Notes under the pieces: model-generated
The model's database searches: none
Told to the model about the DNA's origin: nothing
Seen by the model: the letters and a program-made list of their open reading frames with translations, nothing else
Assembly: GCA_009823505.1 (NCBI GenBank)
Contig: VZQC01002907.1
Span: forward strand, 2,860,665-2,924,664
Reading direction: 5' to 3'
DNA from: Rhizomys pruinosus
Taxonomy: Eukaryota; Chordata; Mammalia; Rodentia; Spalacidae
DNA: 64,000 nt
Part shown: positions 10,983 to 62,761 of the stretch, in pieces
Numbering within the stretch: position 1 is the stretch's first letter
Layout of the letters: every line of letters starts with the position of its first letter
Program-made: the position numbers and the translations under genes

Positions 10983-11812
10983 AAAAAAAAAAAACCCACA
11001 AAAAACCGGTGAATTAGTGCAGCCCACAGGGGACTGAAACGGCATTATAAAAACTAGTTCAGAGACAGTCTCCCTGTACCAGTTCTGGGACCATGGGCAA
11101 ACTACTCCTAGGAACAGCGACTTGGATATTAAAGTGGCAAACAGCGGGTCCCCCTCAGAACTAAGTGCTGACAAAAGAGCAAAAGGAAGCCTGTTATGGT
11201 CCCAGAGACCCAGAGATTATTTCGAGGAAATGAAAAGGAGAGGCCAATATGCCCAGTCCACAGAACCACAGCTACCCATCCAGTTGTGCCCTGTGATCCA
11301 GGTAATGCCTGCCTGTGTTCTCTGTAGGCAAGGATTAATCGGTTACATGGTTAAAGCTTAGCTCAAATTGCTTTTTAGTGAAGATATGTTTCCCTCTCTG
11401 GAAATTTATACACAAATAACTATAGAGCCAAAGGTAAGACCTTAAAATTATTAAAATGTAACAGTATTGCTGGTCAGTACAGTGGTTCTTCAATATTTTC
11501 AAGTGATTATTTCCAGGTGGCACTCTTTTATTATGAAAATCTCCAGATGCTCAATTAAGCTGTACACATCTTGTATGCTTAGTACAGTATGTTATGTAAA
11601 TAGTTAAGCTGTATTAGGGAATAGTAATGTATAGATTCTTAATATTTTTTAATTTGTGATTGAATATGTATATCAGAACCCAAGGAACCTATAGATGAGG
11701 GCTGACTAGAGCTGTTAGCTTTCCATCACTGTTGACAACTGCCTGAGGGGATTTTGTTGCTTTTTATGGTTTGGGGGTTTTGCGGGGGAAAGGGGGTTGT
11801 TTTGGTTTTATT

Positions 11813-11937
11813 GTCTTTTTGAGGTGGTCTCCCTGTAGCCTCAGCTGGCCTGGAACTCAGTATGGAGACCAGGCTAGCCTTGATCTCAGAAATCTGCCTA
11901 CCTCTGTTGGAATTAAAGGTGTGTGCCACCATGCCCA
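11813..11937 (-). repeat. B1 SINE, antisense
   Basis: Reverse-complement B1 from 'gtctttttgaggtggtctcc' to 'gtgtgtgccaccatgccca'. It is moderately diverged. Confidence 0.85.
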
Positions 11938-12168
11938 TGGAAAATTTTGACTTGCAGGTTTAGAGCTTTCAGCCCATGGTTGGCTGGCTCCATTGTTTCT
12001 GTGACACGATGAGGCAGAATATCACAGCAGTTGGACATCTTGGAGCAAAGTTGCTCATCTCATGTAGCTAGGATAAAATAGAGAGACCACAGGAATGGGC
12101 CAGGGCTGAGACAAAGCCTTTAAAGGGTGACCCACTTTAGTAGTCTATTCAGAAATGGAGTCCACCTT

Positions 12169-12405
12169 GGCACTGGAGAGATGACTCTGCAGTTAAAAGC
12201 ACTGGCTGCTCTTGCAGAGGACCTGGGTTCAGTTCCCAGCACCCACATGGTGATGCACAACTGTCCCTAACTTCAGTTCCAGAGGGCCTGAGGCTCTCCT
12301 GACCTCCATGGACATTGCACAACACGCATGCACTTACATACATGCAGGCAATGCACTCATAAAATAAGAATGCTTGTACTCATAAATTATTGTTAAAAAA
12401 AAAAT
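12169..12405 (+). repeat. B2/B3 SINE, older copy
   Basis: The copy runs 'ggcactggagagatgactct', 'ggacctgggttcagttccca', 'ctgacctccatggacattgc' and an AT-rich tail. It is more diverged than the young B2 copies elsewhere. Confidence 0.8.
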
Positions 12406-12411
12406 AAAACT

Positions 12412-12545
12412 GAAAGATGCAGGACAGTTATGGCATAATGCATGATCTGGGATGGGGTGGGGTGGGGGGAAGGGAAAAGGAAATATGCCTGAACTGATTT
12501 GGAAAATGATGTATGAAATACACAAAGCATCAATAAAAAGTGAAA
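12412..12545 (+). repeat. LINE-1 3' end with G-rich tract
   Basis: It begins gaaagatgcagg, carries 'gggatggggtggggtggggg', continues 'aaatatgcctgaactgattt' and ends 'gcatcaataaaaa'. An almost identical unit is at 43169-43325. The G-rich tract followed by a terminal polyadenylation signal is the layout of rodent L1 3'UTRs. The family assignment is inference. Confidence 0.6.
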
Positions 12546-12694
12546 AATATTTTTAAAAAATTGAGTCAATCAATGCATTAAATAGTTGAACTAATTATGT
12601 TTGGAAACATGCTCAGACACACCCAGAAGTGTGCTTTATCAGCCTTTAAGCAATCAAGATAAACAGTGGCAATAACCAGTTATGAAACTATTGA

Positions 12695-12936
12695 GGGCTG
12701 GAGAGATGGCCTGGGCTGGAGAGATGGCCTAGCGGTTTAAGAGCACCGACGCTCTTGCAGAGGACCCGGGTTCGATCCCCAGCACCCACATGGCGGCTAA
12801 GAACCGTCTGTAACTCCAATTCCAGGAGAACTCCAGTTCCAGGGGAATCCGAGACCCTCTTCTGACCTCCGCGGCATTGCACGACACGGGTGCACAGACC
12901 TGCATGCAGACAGTACATTCATACACATACAAAAAA

Positions 12937-12967
<31 letters not shown>

Positions 12968-12978
12968 AAAAAAAAAAA
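12695..12978 (+). repeat. Young B2/B3 SINE with doubled head and TSD
   Basis: The full-length forward copy has its first 18 bp (gggctggagagatggcct) in tandem. The repeat gaaactattga flanks it on both sides (about 12684 and 12979). The tail is a long (AAATA)/(AATA) run plus A16. Confidence 0.92.
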
Positions 12979-13184
12979 GAAACTATTGAACCCAAAGGTA
13001 AAATCAAGGACCCCAGGCAAGCCTATTTCCTTGCCCCTGATGGGTGTTGACTGTGCTCCAAGAGCTGGTGATCCGCCTGACAGTGCCATTTTTGCACCCA
13101 CCATATACTATCCCCAACTATACTTTCTTCCAGAGTGGACCCTGGATAGAGATGCAGGATGCCAATCCAATTGAATTGCTGACT

Positions 13185-13280
13185 TGGCTATGTGACCTTA
13201 GGCAAATCCTGCAGCTTCTAGTAATTTCTTCTCATTGGAAAAATGAGTGATGGGATTAGAGCTAGATGATGCCTACTACT
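13185..13280 (+). repeat. MIR SINE remnant
   Basis: The order 'ggctatgtgaccttaggcaa', 'cttctcattggaaaaatgag' and 'gatgggattagagctagatg' follows the 3' half of MIR. Confidence 0.65.
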
Positions 13281-13460
13281 TCCTTCACCTCGCACTGAGA
13301 GTCACAAATCTTTGCAGCATGAATGGGATGTGGCCACAAACAGGACAAGAAAACAGTACCAGTGTACCAGTTAGCTCATTAGGAAGTCTCAGATGCCAGA
13401 GGCCAAGATTGAAAACCCAGACCTCAAAGTGATGGGCTGTATGGCTGAAGTCAGAAACCA

Positions 13461-13515
13461 GGCCTCCACCTCCCGAGAGTGCTGGGATTAAAAGTGTGAG
13501 CCACCACGCCCAGCA
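13461..13515 (-). repeat. B1 fragment, antisense
   Basis: Only the 5' third of a B1 is present, reversed: 'agagtgctgggattaaaagt' then 'gtgagccaccacgcccagc'. Confidence 0.7.
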
Positions 13516-13584
13516 ACGAAACTTCCTTCTGTATGAGTACAACTAAATATCCAAGCATATGTTCAGTTCTAGTACCTGATCTAT

Positions 13585-13912
13585 TGCTCTGGTTTGGACT
13601 ATGCTAGGTGTGGTAATGTGGGTATTAGGAGGTACTACCTTTAAGAGGTGATAAGGTCATGATGGCTCCTCCCCAGGCCTCAGGAGATGAAGGCCCTTAT
13701 AAAAGTGGCTTCATGGAGATTTTGGCTAGCTTGCCCTGTGTCTTCCACTGTCTGAGGACACAGCCTTCTGCACTTCTGAAGAGCTCAGCCAGTGAGGTCA
13801 TGCTGGAAGTGACAATGGCCCTTACCATACAACCATACACACAGCACCTTATCTCAAGATTCCCTATTCTCCAGAGCTTTGAGAAACGTTTTTTATATAA
13901 ATTACCCACTTT
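13585..13912 (+). repeat. Ancient MaLR-type LTR fragment
   Basis: The segment has 'taggaggtactacctttaag', 'aggtgataaggtcatgatgg', 'ctgaggacacagccttctgc' and an end 'tatataaattacccactttt', as in MST/MLT-type LTRs. Subfamily is unresolved. Confidence 0.5.
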
Positions 13913-14008
13913 TTAAAAAAAAAATTTTATTTAATTTTACTTATTTCTGTATGTGTATGAATGTACTGTCTGCATGCAAGTTTGTGCACCTGTGTTGTGC
14001 AATGCCGC

Positions 14009-14358
14009 TGTGCTGGATAGCTTTAGTGTCAACTTGACACACCTGGGTTGAGGGAGCCTCAATTGGGGAATTTGGTCCATTGGATTGGCCTGTGGCCACA
14101 TCTGTGGTGTATTGTCTTGATTGTTGAGCAGTGACAGTAAAAGAAGGCAGGCTGGGCATGAGCGAGAGCAAGCCAGTAGAGAGCAAGCCAGTGGACAGCA
14201 GTCCTCCATGGCCTCCAGGTTCCTGCCCTGAGTTCCTGCCTTGGGCTCCCTAAGTGATGAAATGTGACCCAGGAGATGTAAGCTGAATAAACCCTTTCCT
14301 CCCCAAGTTGGTGTCGGTCAGAGTGTTTTGTCACAGCAATGGAAGACAAACTAGAACA
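14009..14358 (+). repeat. 5' LTR of the MaLR element
   Basis: Starts tgtgctggatagc and ends aaactagaaca. It contains a polyadenylation signal in 'gctgaataaaccctttcctc'. It pairs with 15523-15874. Confidence 0.92.
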
Positions 14359-15522
14359 GAAATTGGTACCAGAAGAGTGGGGTATTGCTGTGACAGACCT
14401 GACCTTGGTGTTTTGGGGAAGGATTGTGGAGGCGTTTGGAACTTTGGGCTGGGAAGATCATTGAATGCCTAAAGATTATTGCTGTGGAGCTTGGAGCAGT
14501 TTTGCTGAAGGAGTTGTAGAAGATGGAGGCCTGGCTTGTGAAGTTTCTAGTTTCAAAGGAGAGCAGAGATCATCAGGACTGTGTAATCTGTGGGTTCTGG
14601 TCAGCTGGGGCTGTGGAGAATCAGCTGTAAGTAACAAGAGACCAGAACCTGAAGTGAAACTTTTGTGGTACTGGGGCAATTGATGCTGGTTAGCTGGGGC
14701 TGAAAAATCAGCTGTAAGTAACAAGAGACCAGCATCACTGAGGTGAAATCTTCTGGGGAGAATATCTTCAAGGTCAGCACACAGAAGCTGTGACCCAGAA
14801 AGGGCCTGAGCCTCCATCTCGAGCCAGAAGCCGGACTTGGTAACGTGTAAGAGTCTCCTATATGGTTCCGGTGTTGAAATTTGAGGGGGTCACAGAGAGC
14901 AGCCGAGGCTTGGCACTGTGAGAGGTCAGGAAAGACCATTGGTGGAAGTGCACCTCGGTTGCTGTGAAGACCCCAGGATTGCAGGGGTCATGGAGAGAAG
15001 CTGAGGCTTTGCACCAGGAGAGGTCAGAAGAGACCATTGGTGAAGGTGCTGCCTCAGTTTCAGTAGCGACCCCAGCTTTTTGGAGATGCCGGTACCCTGG
15101 GACGACCACCAAGAGCAGCGGTAGGTGTAGAATGGAGTCGGCCTGGGCCTGCGAGATGAGTGTGCCACGGACGGCAGAGTCGGAGAGGGGGAGCTGCCGA
15201 GACCCTTTGGAGCCCAGAAGATCGTGAGTGAATCCCAGGTGTCCAGCCTTGAGCTACTTGCTGGACTTAGGTTTTGTTTGAGAGTGCCTGATTCTTCCCT
15301 TTGAAATAAGACAGTACTTGTTTTGGATTTTACAGCAGCCCACAGTTAAGAGACTTTTAATAGACTGGACTTTTAAGTGTTTGGACATTTTAAGGACTGT
15401 GGGGCTTTTAAGGATGTACTGTCTTAGGTTGTGATTAGTGTTAACATCATACTTTGGGGATAAGAACTGGAAAGGTGGTTTAATAGTGATGTGTTTGTGT
15501 GTCAAGTTGACAAGGGGTCAAT

Positions 15523-15874
15523 TGTGCTGGATAGCTTTGGTGTCAACTTGACACACCTGGGTTGAGGGAGCCTCGGTTGGGGAATTGGCTCCATTGGATT
15601 GGCCTGTGGCCACATCTGTGGTGTATTGTCTTGATTGTTGAGCAGTGACAGTATAAGAAGGCAGGCTGGGCATGAGCCAGAGAGCAAGCCAGTAGAGAGC
15701 AAGCCAGTGAACAGCAGTCCTCCATGGCCTCCAGGTTCCTGCCCTGAGTTCCTGCCTTGGGCTTCCTAAGTGATGAAATGTGACCCAGGAGATGTAAGCT
15801 GAATAAACCCTTTCCTCCCCAAGTTGGTGTCGGTCAGAGTGCTTTGTCACAGCAGTGGAAGACAAACTAGAACA
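15523..15874 (+). repeat. 3' LTR of the MaLR element
   Basis: Near copy of 14009-14358, preceded by 'gttgacaaggggtcaat', the likely polypurine-type second-strand primer, and followed by the target duplication gccgc. Confidence 0.92.
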
Positions 15875-16832
15875 GCCGCGGAGGTCAGAAGAGGGTGTCG
15901 GATTCCCCTGGAACTGGAGTTCTCCTGGAATTGGAGTTTCAGACGGTTTTTGGCCGCCATGTGGGTGCTGGGGATCTGAACCCCGGTCCTCTGTAAGAGC
16001 GGTCGGCGCTCTTAACCGCTAGGCTGTCTCTCCGGCCCCAACCACTTCTATTTTATTATAGCAGCACTACAAAAAGACATGCACTAGTATTTGCAGATGG
16101 TTTGAATGATTTGATGAAGACCCAAGTCTATGGATCAGAGTCATTCTGTTTCCAAGAAGTCCCTAACATTCTCTTACCAGCAGATTTCTGGAGAAATCTT
16201 TGGGAGAAAATAAGGTCGTTGTTAACCTGGCTGCATTTCTAAAACCCAAGTCATCTCAACTCCTAAAAACCAATGTGGGGCTCAGCTCAGCTACTGTTTC
16301 TGGGATAAACATGGCTCCACCTACAGGACTGGCCTCCTCATTTTCCCCTTCATACACCAAGGGGCCTTTGCCCACATCGGTAGTAGGCCAACTCTTACCT
16401 TCACTCACCCCACCCAAAAGTGAATCTGCCTATCCCATCCGGAAACCACAACAGGGAGGACAGGACAGTCGCAGGTGCACACCCTGGGTCATTTCATGTT
16501 TCCTATTTTGTGGCTATCTGAAGGAGCCTGAGTTGTATAGTCACAAAGTCATTTTCAAAGTCCTTTTCTCCACCTCTAATGATAACCTTCGGGACAAACA
16601 TAGCTCCATTAATCATTGATAGACTCAAAGGAAAACATCACCGCTGTACTGTTATTTCCTCTGTTCTCCCCCTCCTCAGCTTCAAGGAAGTAAAGCTTCA
16701 AGATGTGATTAGGCATTTTCTTTTGCTCATATTAACAGAGCCACAACCCTCATGCTTCAGACAGAATAAGCAGCATTTAAATCTTCCAGAAAGAAAGCTG
16801 ACCAGAACAGCCTAGGTCAAGGTATCTAGGTC

Positions 16833-17070
16833 TTGGTACTGCTGACATTTAGAGCTGGACTCTTTGTGGTTAGGGCGGGCGCCTTACTTTGTAGGGTGTT
16901 CAGCAGTGTCCTTGACCTCTACCCACTGGATCCAGCAGCACCCCTTCCCCCAGTTGTGGCAACCAAAACTAATTGTAGACATAGCCAGGTAACTCCAGAC
17001 ATTGCCAAACATCTGGGGGGGGGGGGTGTAGGAAGCAGACTCCACCTTGTCTGAAAACCACTGAAGCAAG
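16833..17070 (+). repeat. MER20 (hAT-Charlie non-autonomous DNA transposon)
   Basis: The order 'tactgctgacatttagagct', 'tgtagggtgttcagcagtgt', 'ttgacctctacccactggat', 'ccagttgtggcaaccaaaac', 'ccagacattgccaaacatct' and 'tgaaaaccactg' matches the MER20 consensus as I know it. Some MER20 copies act as placental/decidual regulatory elements; nothing here tests that. Confidence 0.8.
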
Positions 17071-17287
17071 CCAATTTAACAGTTGAGTGAAGAAAAAAAA
17101 AAAACCACTTGAGTGAAAGTACAACAGTCCTGGAGAGCTAGCCTTACCATTTTCCATAAATCTGCATGAATGTTCTAAAACTAATCATACAGCAAGGCCA
17201 TTTCATAGTTGTCTCTTTGGGGTTGTTCCCTCAGCTCTGAAGGACCTCACAGCACATTCCTTTCGAAACCAAACCCTATTTACTTAG

Positions 17288-17515
17288 CTTTTTTTTTTTT
17301 TATTTTATTTTTGTATCTGTATGAATGTACTGTCTGCATGCAGGTCTGTGCACCTGTATCGTGCAACGCTGCGGAGGTCAGAAGAGGGTCTCGGATTCCC
17401 CTGGAACTGGAGTTACAGACGGTTCTCAGCCACCATGTGGGTGCTGGGGATCGAACCCGGGTCCTCTGCAATAGCAGTCGGTGCTCTTAAATGCTAGGCC
17501 ATCTCTCCAGCCCCT
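17288..17515 (-). repeat. B2/B3 SINE, antisense, with TSD
   Basis: Full-length reversed copy. The direct repeat 'cttagctttt' occurs on both sides (about 17283 and 17514). Confidence 0.92.
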
Positions 17516-18113
17516 TAGCTTTTAAGGCAGTCCCTGCCTGCCAATAATCCTTAGGCCAATAACTGAAATGGTTGGCTGGCTGGTATTTAATGGACATTTC
17601 TCTAATGTTTGTTATGTGGGGGGGAAAAGGCTGCAACATTTCACTTCACCTAGGAGTCTTTTTCATTCTCATAATCTCCAGGAGCAGAGCAGAGCCTCTC
17701 TACCTCCCATCAAAAGCCATGTCAGATTCAATCCTCAAAGTCAATTTTAACTATGGTCAGATTACCTTAAACATTTTAAAAATCAAACACTAAAAGCAGC
17801 AGGAATCATGGGCATGGGGGCAGTAGGCATTTATCTGGGCCAAGCTGGTTTATATAAGAAATTATGAAATGGGGGAGACAATTTACCCCACAGGCAAGTA
17901 AATAGCTAGTTAAGACTGGAAGCATTCAACATTTTCAGTTACCTATATAAGTACATTATTAAATTCTCAGTGGCTTCATAATAGAATGAGAAAAATCTTG
18001 TGCTGACCTATTTTCCTGGTTAGCTGCCTTATAGCTAATCTGTTCTAGAGTAATCCTTTTAAAGTGGCTCACTTCACTACTTAAGGACCTTTCCTAGTCC
18101 TATAAAATGACTA

Positions 18114-18333
18114 TTTTTTAAATTTATTTTCGTATGTGTATGAATGTACCGTCTGCATGTAGGTTTGTGCACCCGTGTCATGCAATGCTGCGGAGGTCAG
18201 AAGAGGGTGTCGGATTCCCCTGGAACTGGAGTTAAAGATGGTTCTCAGCTGCCATGTGGGTGCTGGGGATCGAACCCAGGTCCTCTGCAAGAGCAGTTGG
18301 TGCTCTTAACCGCTAGGCCATTCTCCAGCCCCA
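18114..18333 (-). repeat. B2/B3 SINE, antisense, with TSD
   Basis: Full-length reversed copy. 'ataaaatgact' flanks both ends (about 18101 and 18333). Confidence 0.92.
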
Positions 18334-18584
18334 TAAAATGACTTTAATACCAACTCATGGTTCATGGAACCATTGACCAAACCAACGTCAATGCCTCTGG
18401 AACAGAAGGCCACCAAACTCTTAATTCAAAGAGCATGTGGTTCTAGCCACCCGGTTGCTCCATGAACCCTGGAGGAAGCCACCACAGAGGGAAGGGCCTG
18501 TGCAGGGATGAGCCTGCAGTGCTGCTGGCAGTGGCTGTGTGTGCTCTCAGACAGGAAAAGATGACGTCACTGCACCCAAGGGAA

Positions 18585-21022
18585 CATTTTTTTGATCATT
18601 GCTTTATTTCACTATTGTCAACAACAAAGTTCATTCCTCTCAAGGTGGATCTGGAACTGTTCCTATGTTCTCGTCCTCATTCTGAATAAAAAAGGTAATG
18701 AAGAAAAAGCCTGTACTTCTGAAGACCTAGAATCTTATTGATGCTAGTAAGCTTTTGACTGCAGTTTTGTGTTACGGTATTTCCTGCTGGCGTCCTGGTG
18801 GCCACACAGAACTCCCCACTCTCCGGCGGAGATGGCTGTCCACAACTACCACCGTTGACACCAAAAGTAAGTGTTGAAAAAATGCACCTTTTACAATAAA
18901 AAAGTAGAAACCAATTCAATTTCCTTTTTTTTTTGTTACGAATATAAAGTTTCTTGTAAATATGTACAGTCTTTTGAGCTAGTTCTATATAGCGGGAAGC
19001 ATTTCACAGATGAGACACACAGTACACATTATCAGGGCTCAAGATGCCCACCTCTCATGGAGGTCCTAAATGAAATGCCAAGACTGAAAGACCATTTATC
19101 AGTGACTGTTTCAAATACTTGTGGACCAAGAGACAAAAACTTCAGCAAACATTCATTCAGATCTGCCCTGGGGGACAGGGAAAGGGAACATGACTCCAAA
19201 GACTCCAAGCAACACATAAAACACAGCAGCAGGAGACTTGCCAAGGTGCTACGACATGGAAGTTCATGGGCGGTTCAAACAAGAAAGCACTTAGGTTAAG
19301 AGACGAGCAGGAAGGAGCCGGTATTTGGACCAGGTTGCAATCTGGAAAGTGACGTGAGCTGTGGACACATGGGCTGCAAACACAGTCACGGTCACCTGCA
19401 GTGAGAAGAGGCCTACCTTTCATTCTCAGCCCACCTAGGATATGCCTTAGTTGTTGAGGCGTGCCTAAGAGTCACGGAGAATCCAAAGCAGGAGAGGCCT
19501 TGTGGGAGATTAAAGGCAGAAGTAAGGCCGCTAGTTAGCTTGCCAACTGCAAAGCCTCTAGGCTGGTTCTATCCAGTTGCCAGGATTCCCACACTCTAAA
19601 GAGGGTGGAGAGAAATGGTGAGCCGCACTGCACCTAAGGGGGACTCACCAACCACAAGGGCTGGAAGAGTTGAGCTGCGGCTTCTCTCTCTAATATCCTG
19701 CTCTTAGGTCCAGCCCTAGGGAAAGGCTCATTTGAGAAGTCACAGTTTCATGGGGTAGAACCTGCTGGGTTTGCTGTGAACACACAGTCATCCTCCAGAA
19801 GTGGGCAGGGAACATGAAGGTAGGAGAGGGAACTGAGGGAGAGGTGTGGTTTGCTGAAATCCTTCTCTGGTCATAAGGCTTGAGCGTTTGTTTTTTGTTT
19901 GTTCAGTGCTAGACTGCAGCTTGTTGTGGCCAGTTAGTTGACAAGTCATCAGAGGTCTCAATTCCGTGGGACTGTGGGATGGTAGCAATATTTTGGCAGA
20001 GCAACCCGGGGGAAAGAAGGGTCAGCCAGGTCAGAGGGCAGCACATGCAGTGATCCGCCATGCAGAGCTCCTAGGATGGGTCTCCTCCCCATTCCAGAGT
20101 GAGGAGCAACACACCAGGGACAAGAGGTAGGTGCCCCCCAGTCCGTGGCCCAACCCCAAGACCTATTAATGCTGGGCTTAGAGCAAGTCTATTGCATGCT
20201 TTCCTGGCCAAAGCTACATGGAAAGCAAGGGAAACAGGCTGGGAGGTGACGCCAGGGGATGGGGAAGGAGAGCTCGGTGAGGTCCCTTGGCCCCAGTCAC
20301 TGCCTCCGAACCGAGGCCCAATGACCTCCGTACATTCTCAGCTGGTGGGAGGGGAAGTCAAGGCCATAAAAGGCAATGAGAAACAGTAAACATTTGGCTA
20401 CGATGTCACCCTGGGTAAACAGGGCCATCTATGAGAATGGACTAGAACAAGAATGAAGCTATATGAACATGGGAGGGTGGCCAAATAATGGGGACTCTTC
20501 TATGCTATGTTTCAGTGGCAAAGACCTGATGGTGTGAGCTAGCTAAAAATGACTACAACAGGAAATACACCGCTATTCAAATCTATTAAGAACTCTGTTG
20601 TCTTAAAAAAAGAAAAAGAAAAAAGGAAAATTAAAACCAAAGAAAAACCAACCAATCTAGGATCTTAAAGTAGCTAAGTAGGCTTCTAACCACAGTTAGT
20701 GTCCGGGTTGGTTTTCTTTGACGAACTGGTACAGGCTAGAGCTAGGTACAAAAGTCTGTGAATGCTGTGAAAGAGAGTAACAAAGTGCAAAGAGGATGAC
20801 TGCAGGAAGGTGCCTGGGCAGGGGCACCAAGCGCTGGCAGCGCCCATGAGCCTCAGCCACATGCACCCCCTAGAGAGAGGGGTGTCCGTGCCAAGGGAAG
20901 TCTGGGCCCAACTGTGCCAGGGCGAGCTGAGAAGACAGTGCCAGGGTCCCCTACAGTGGAGACCCATGGCATGGTGTTTTTCCTGCAGACTGAGATGAGG
21001 AGTTGGTTCTTCTGGTTGAGAC
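18585..21022 (-). other. Cit: Cit 3'UTR
   Basis: This is about 2.4 kb of terminal exon between the stop at 21023-21025 and the only minus-strand AATAAA found downstream. It is free of SINEs, in contrast with both flanks, which supports a constrained transcribed UTR. The small ORFs inside it on both strands are not considered genes. Confidence 0.8.
18603..18608 (-). terminator. Cit: Cit polyadenylation signal AATAAA
   Basis: The plus strand reads tttatt within 'gctttatttcac', i.e. AATAAA on the minus strand. No other minus-strand AATAAA was seen between the stop codon and this point. Confidence 0.75.

Positions 21023-62761
<41,739 letters not shown>

Larger units (their letters stand above)
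14009..15874 (+). mobile_element. Complete MaLR/ERVL-type LTR retrotransposon, non-coding
   Basis: Two LTRs of 350 and 352 bp bracket a 1164-bp interior. Both start TGTGCTGG and end CTAGAACA (TG...CA). The 5-bp target duplication gccgc is at 14004-14008 and 15875-15879. The interior opens with a leucine-tRNA-like primer site (tggtaccagaag, from 14364) and has no long ORF, as is usual for MaLR elements, which depend on other elements for enzymes. The LTRs differ at about a dozen positions by eye (roughly 3-4%), so the insertion is rodent-lineage, not ancient. Confidence 0.9.
13925..16038 (-). repeat. B2/B3 SINE, antisense, split by an LTR retrotransposon
   Basis: Left part 13925-14008 and right part 15880-16038 join into one full-length reversed B2. 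The break falls inside the conserved 'gcaatgccgcggaggtcaga' stretch. The host sequence gccgc is duplicated at both edges of the insert, so the MaLR entered an existing B2. Confidence 0.92.
10396..18584. other. Intergenic region between convergent Prkab1 and Cit
   Basis: This is 8.2 kb between the two polyadenylation sites. It holds B1, B2 and B3 SINEs, an L1 3' end (12412-12545), a MIR (13185-13280), a MaLR LTR fragment (13585-13912), a complete MaLR retrotransposon (14009-15874) and a MER20 (16833-17070). I saw no conserved coding or RNA gene. The longest ORF here (139 codons, from 16200) has no recognisable domain or initiation context. Confidence 0.8.

Noticed and set aside
14465..15227. 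Several ORFs of 70-113 codons on both strands
   Set aside because: They lie in the non-coding interior of the MaLR element. They overlap each other on both strands and show no retroviral domain.
16200..16619. 139-codon intergenic ORF
   Set aside because: No recognisable domain, no splice or promoter context, and low-complexity composition similar to surrounding non-coding DNA.
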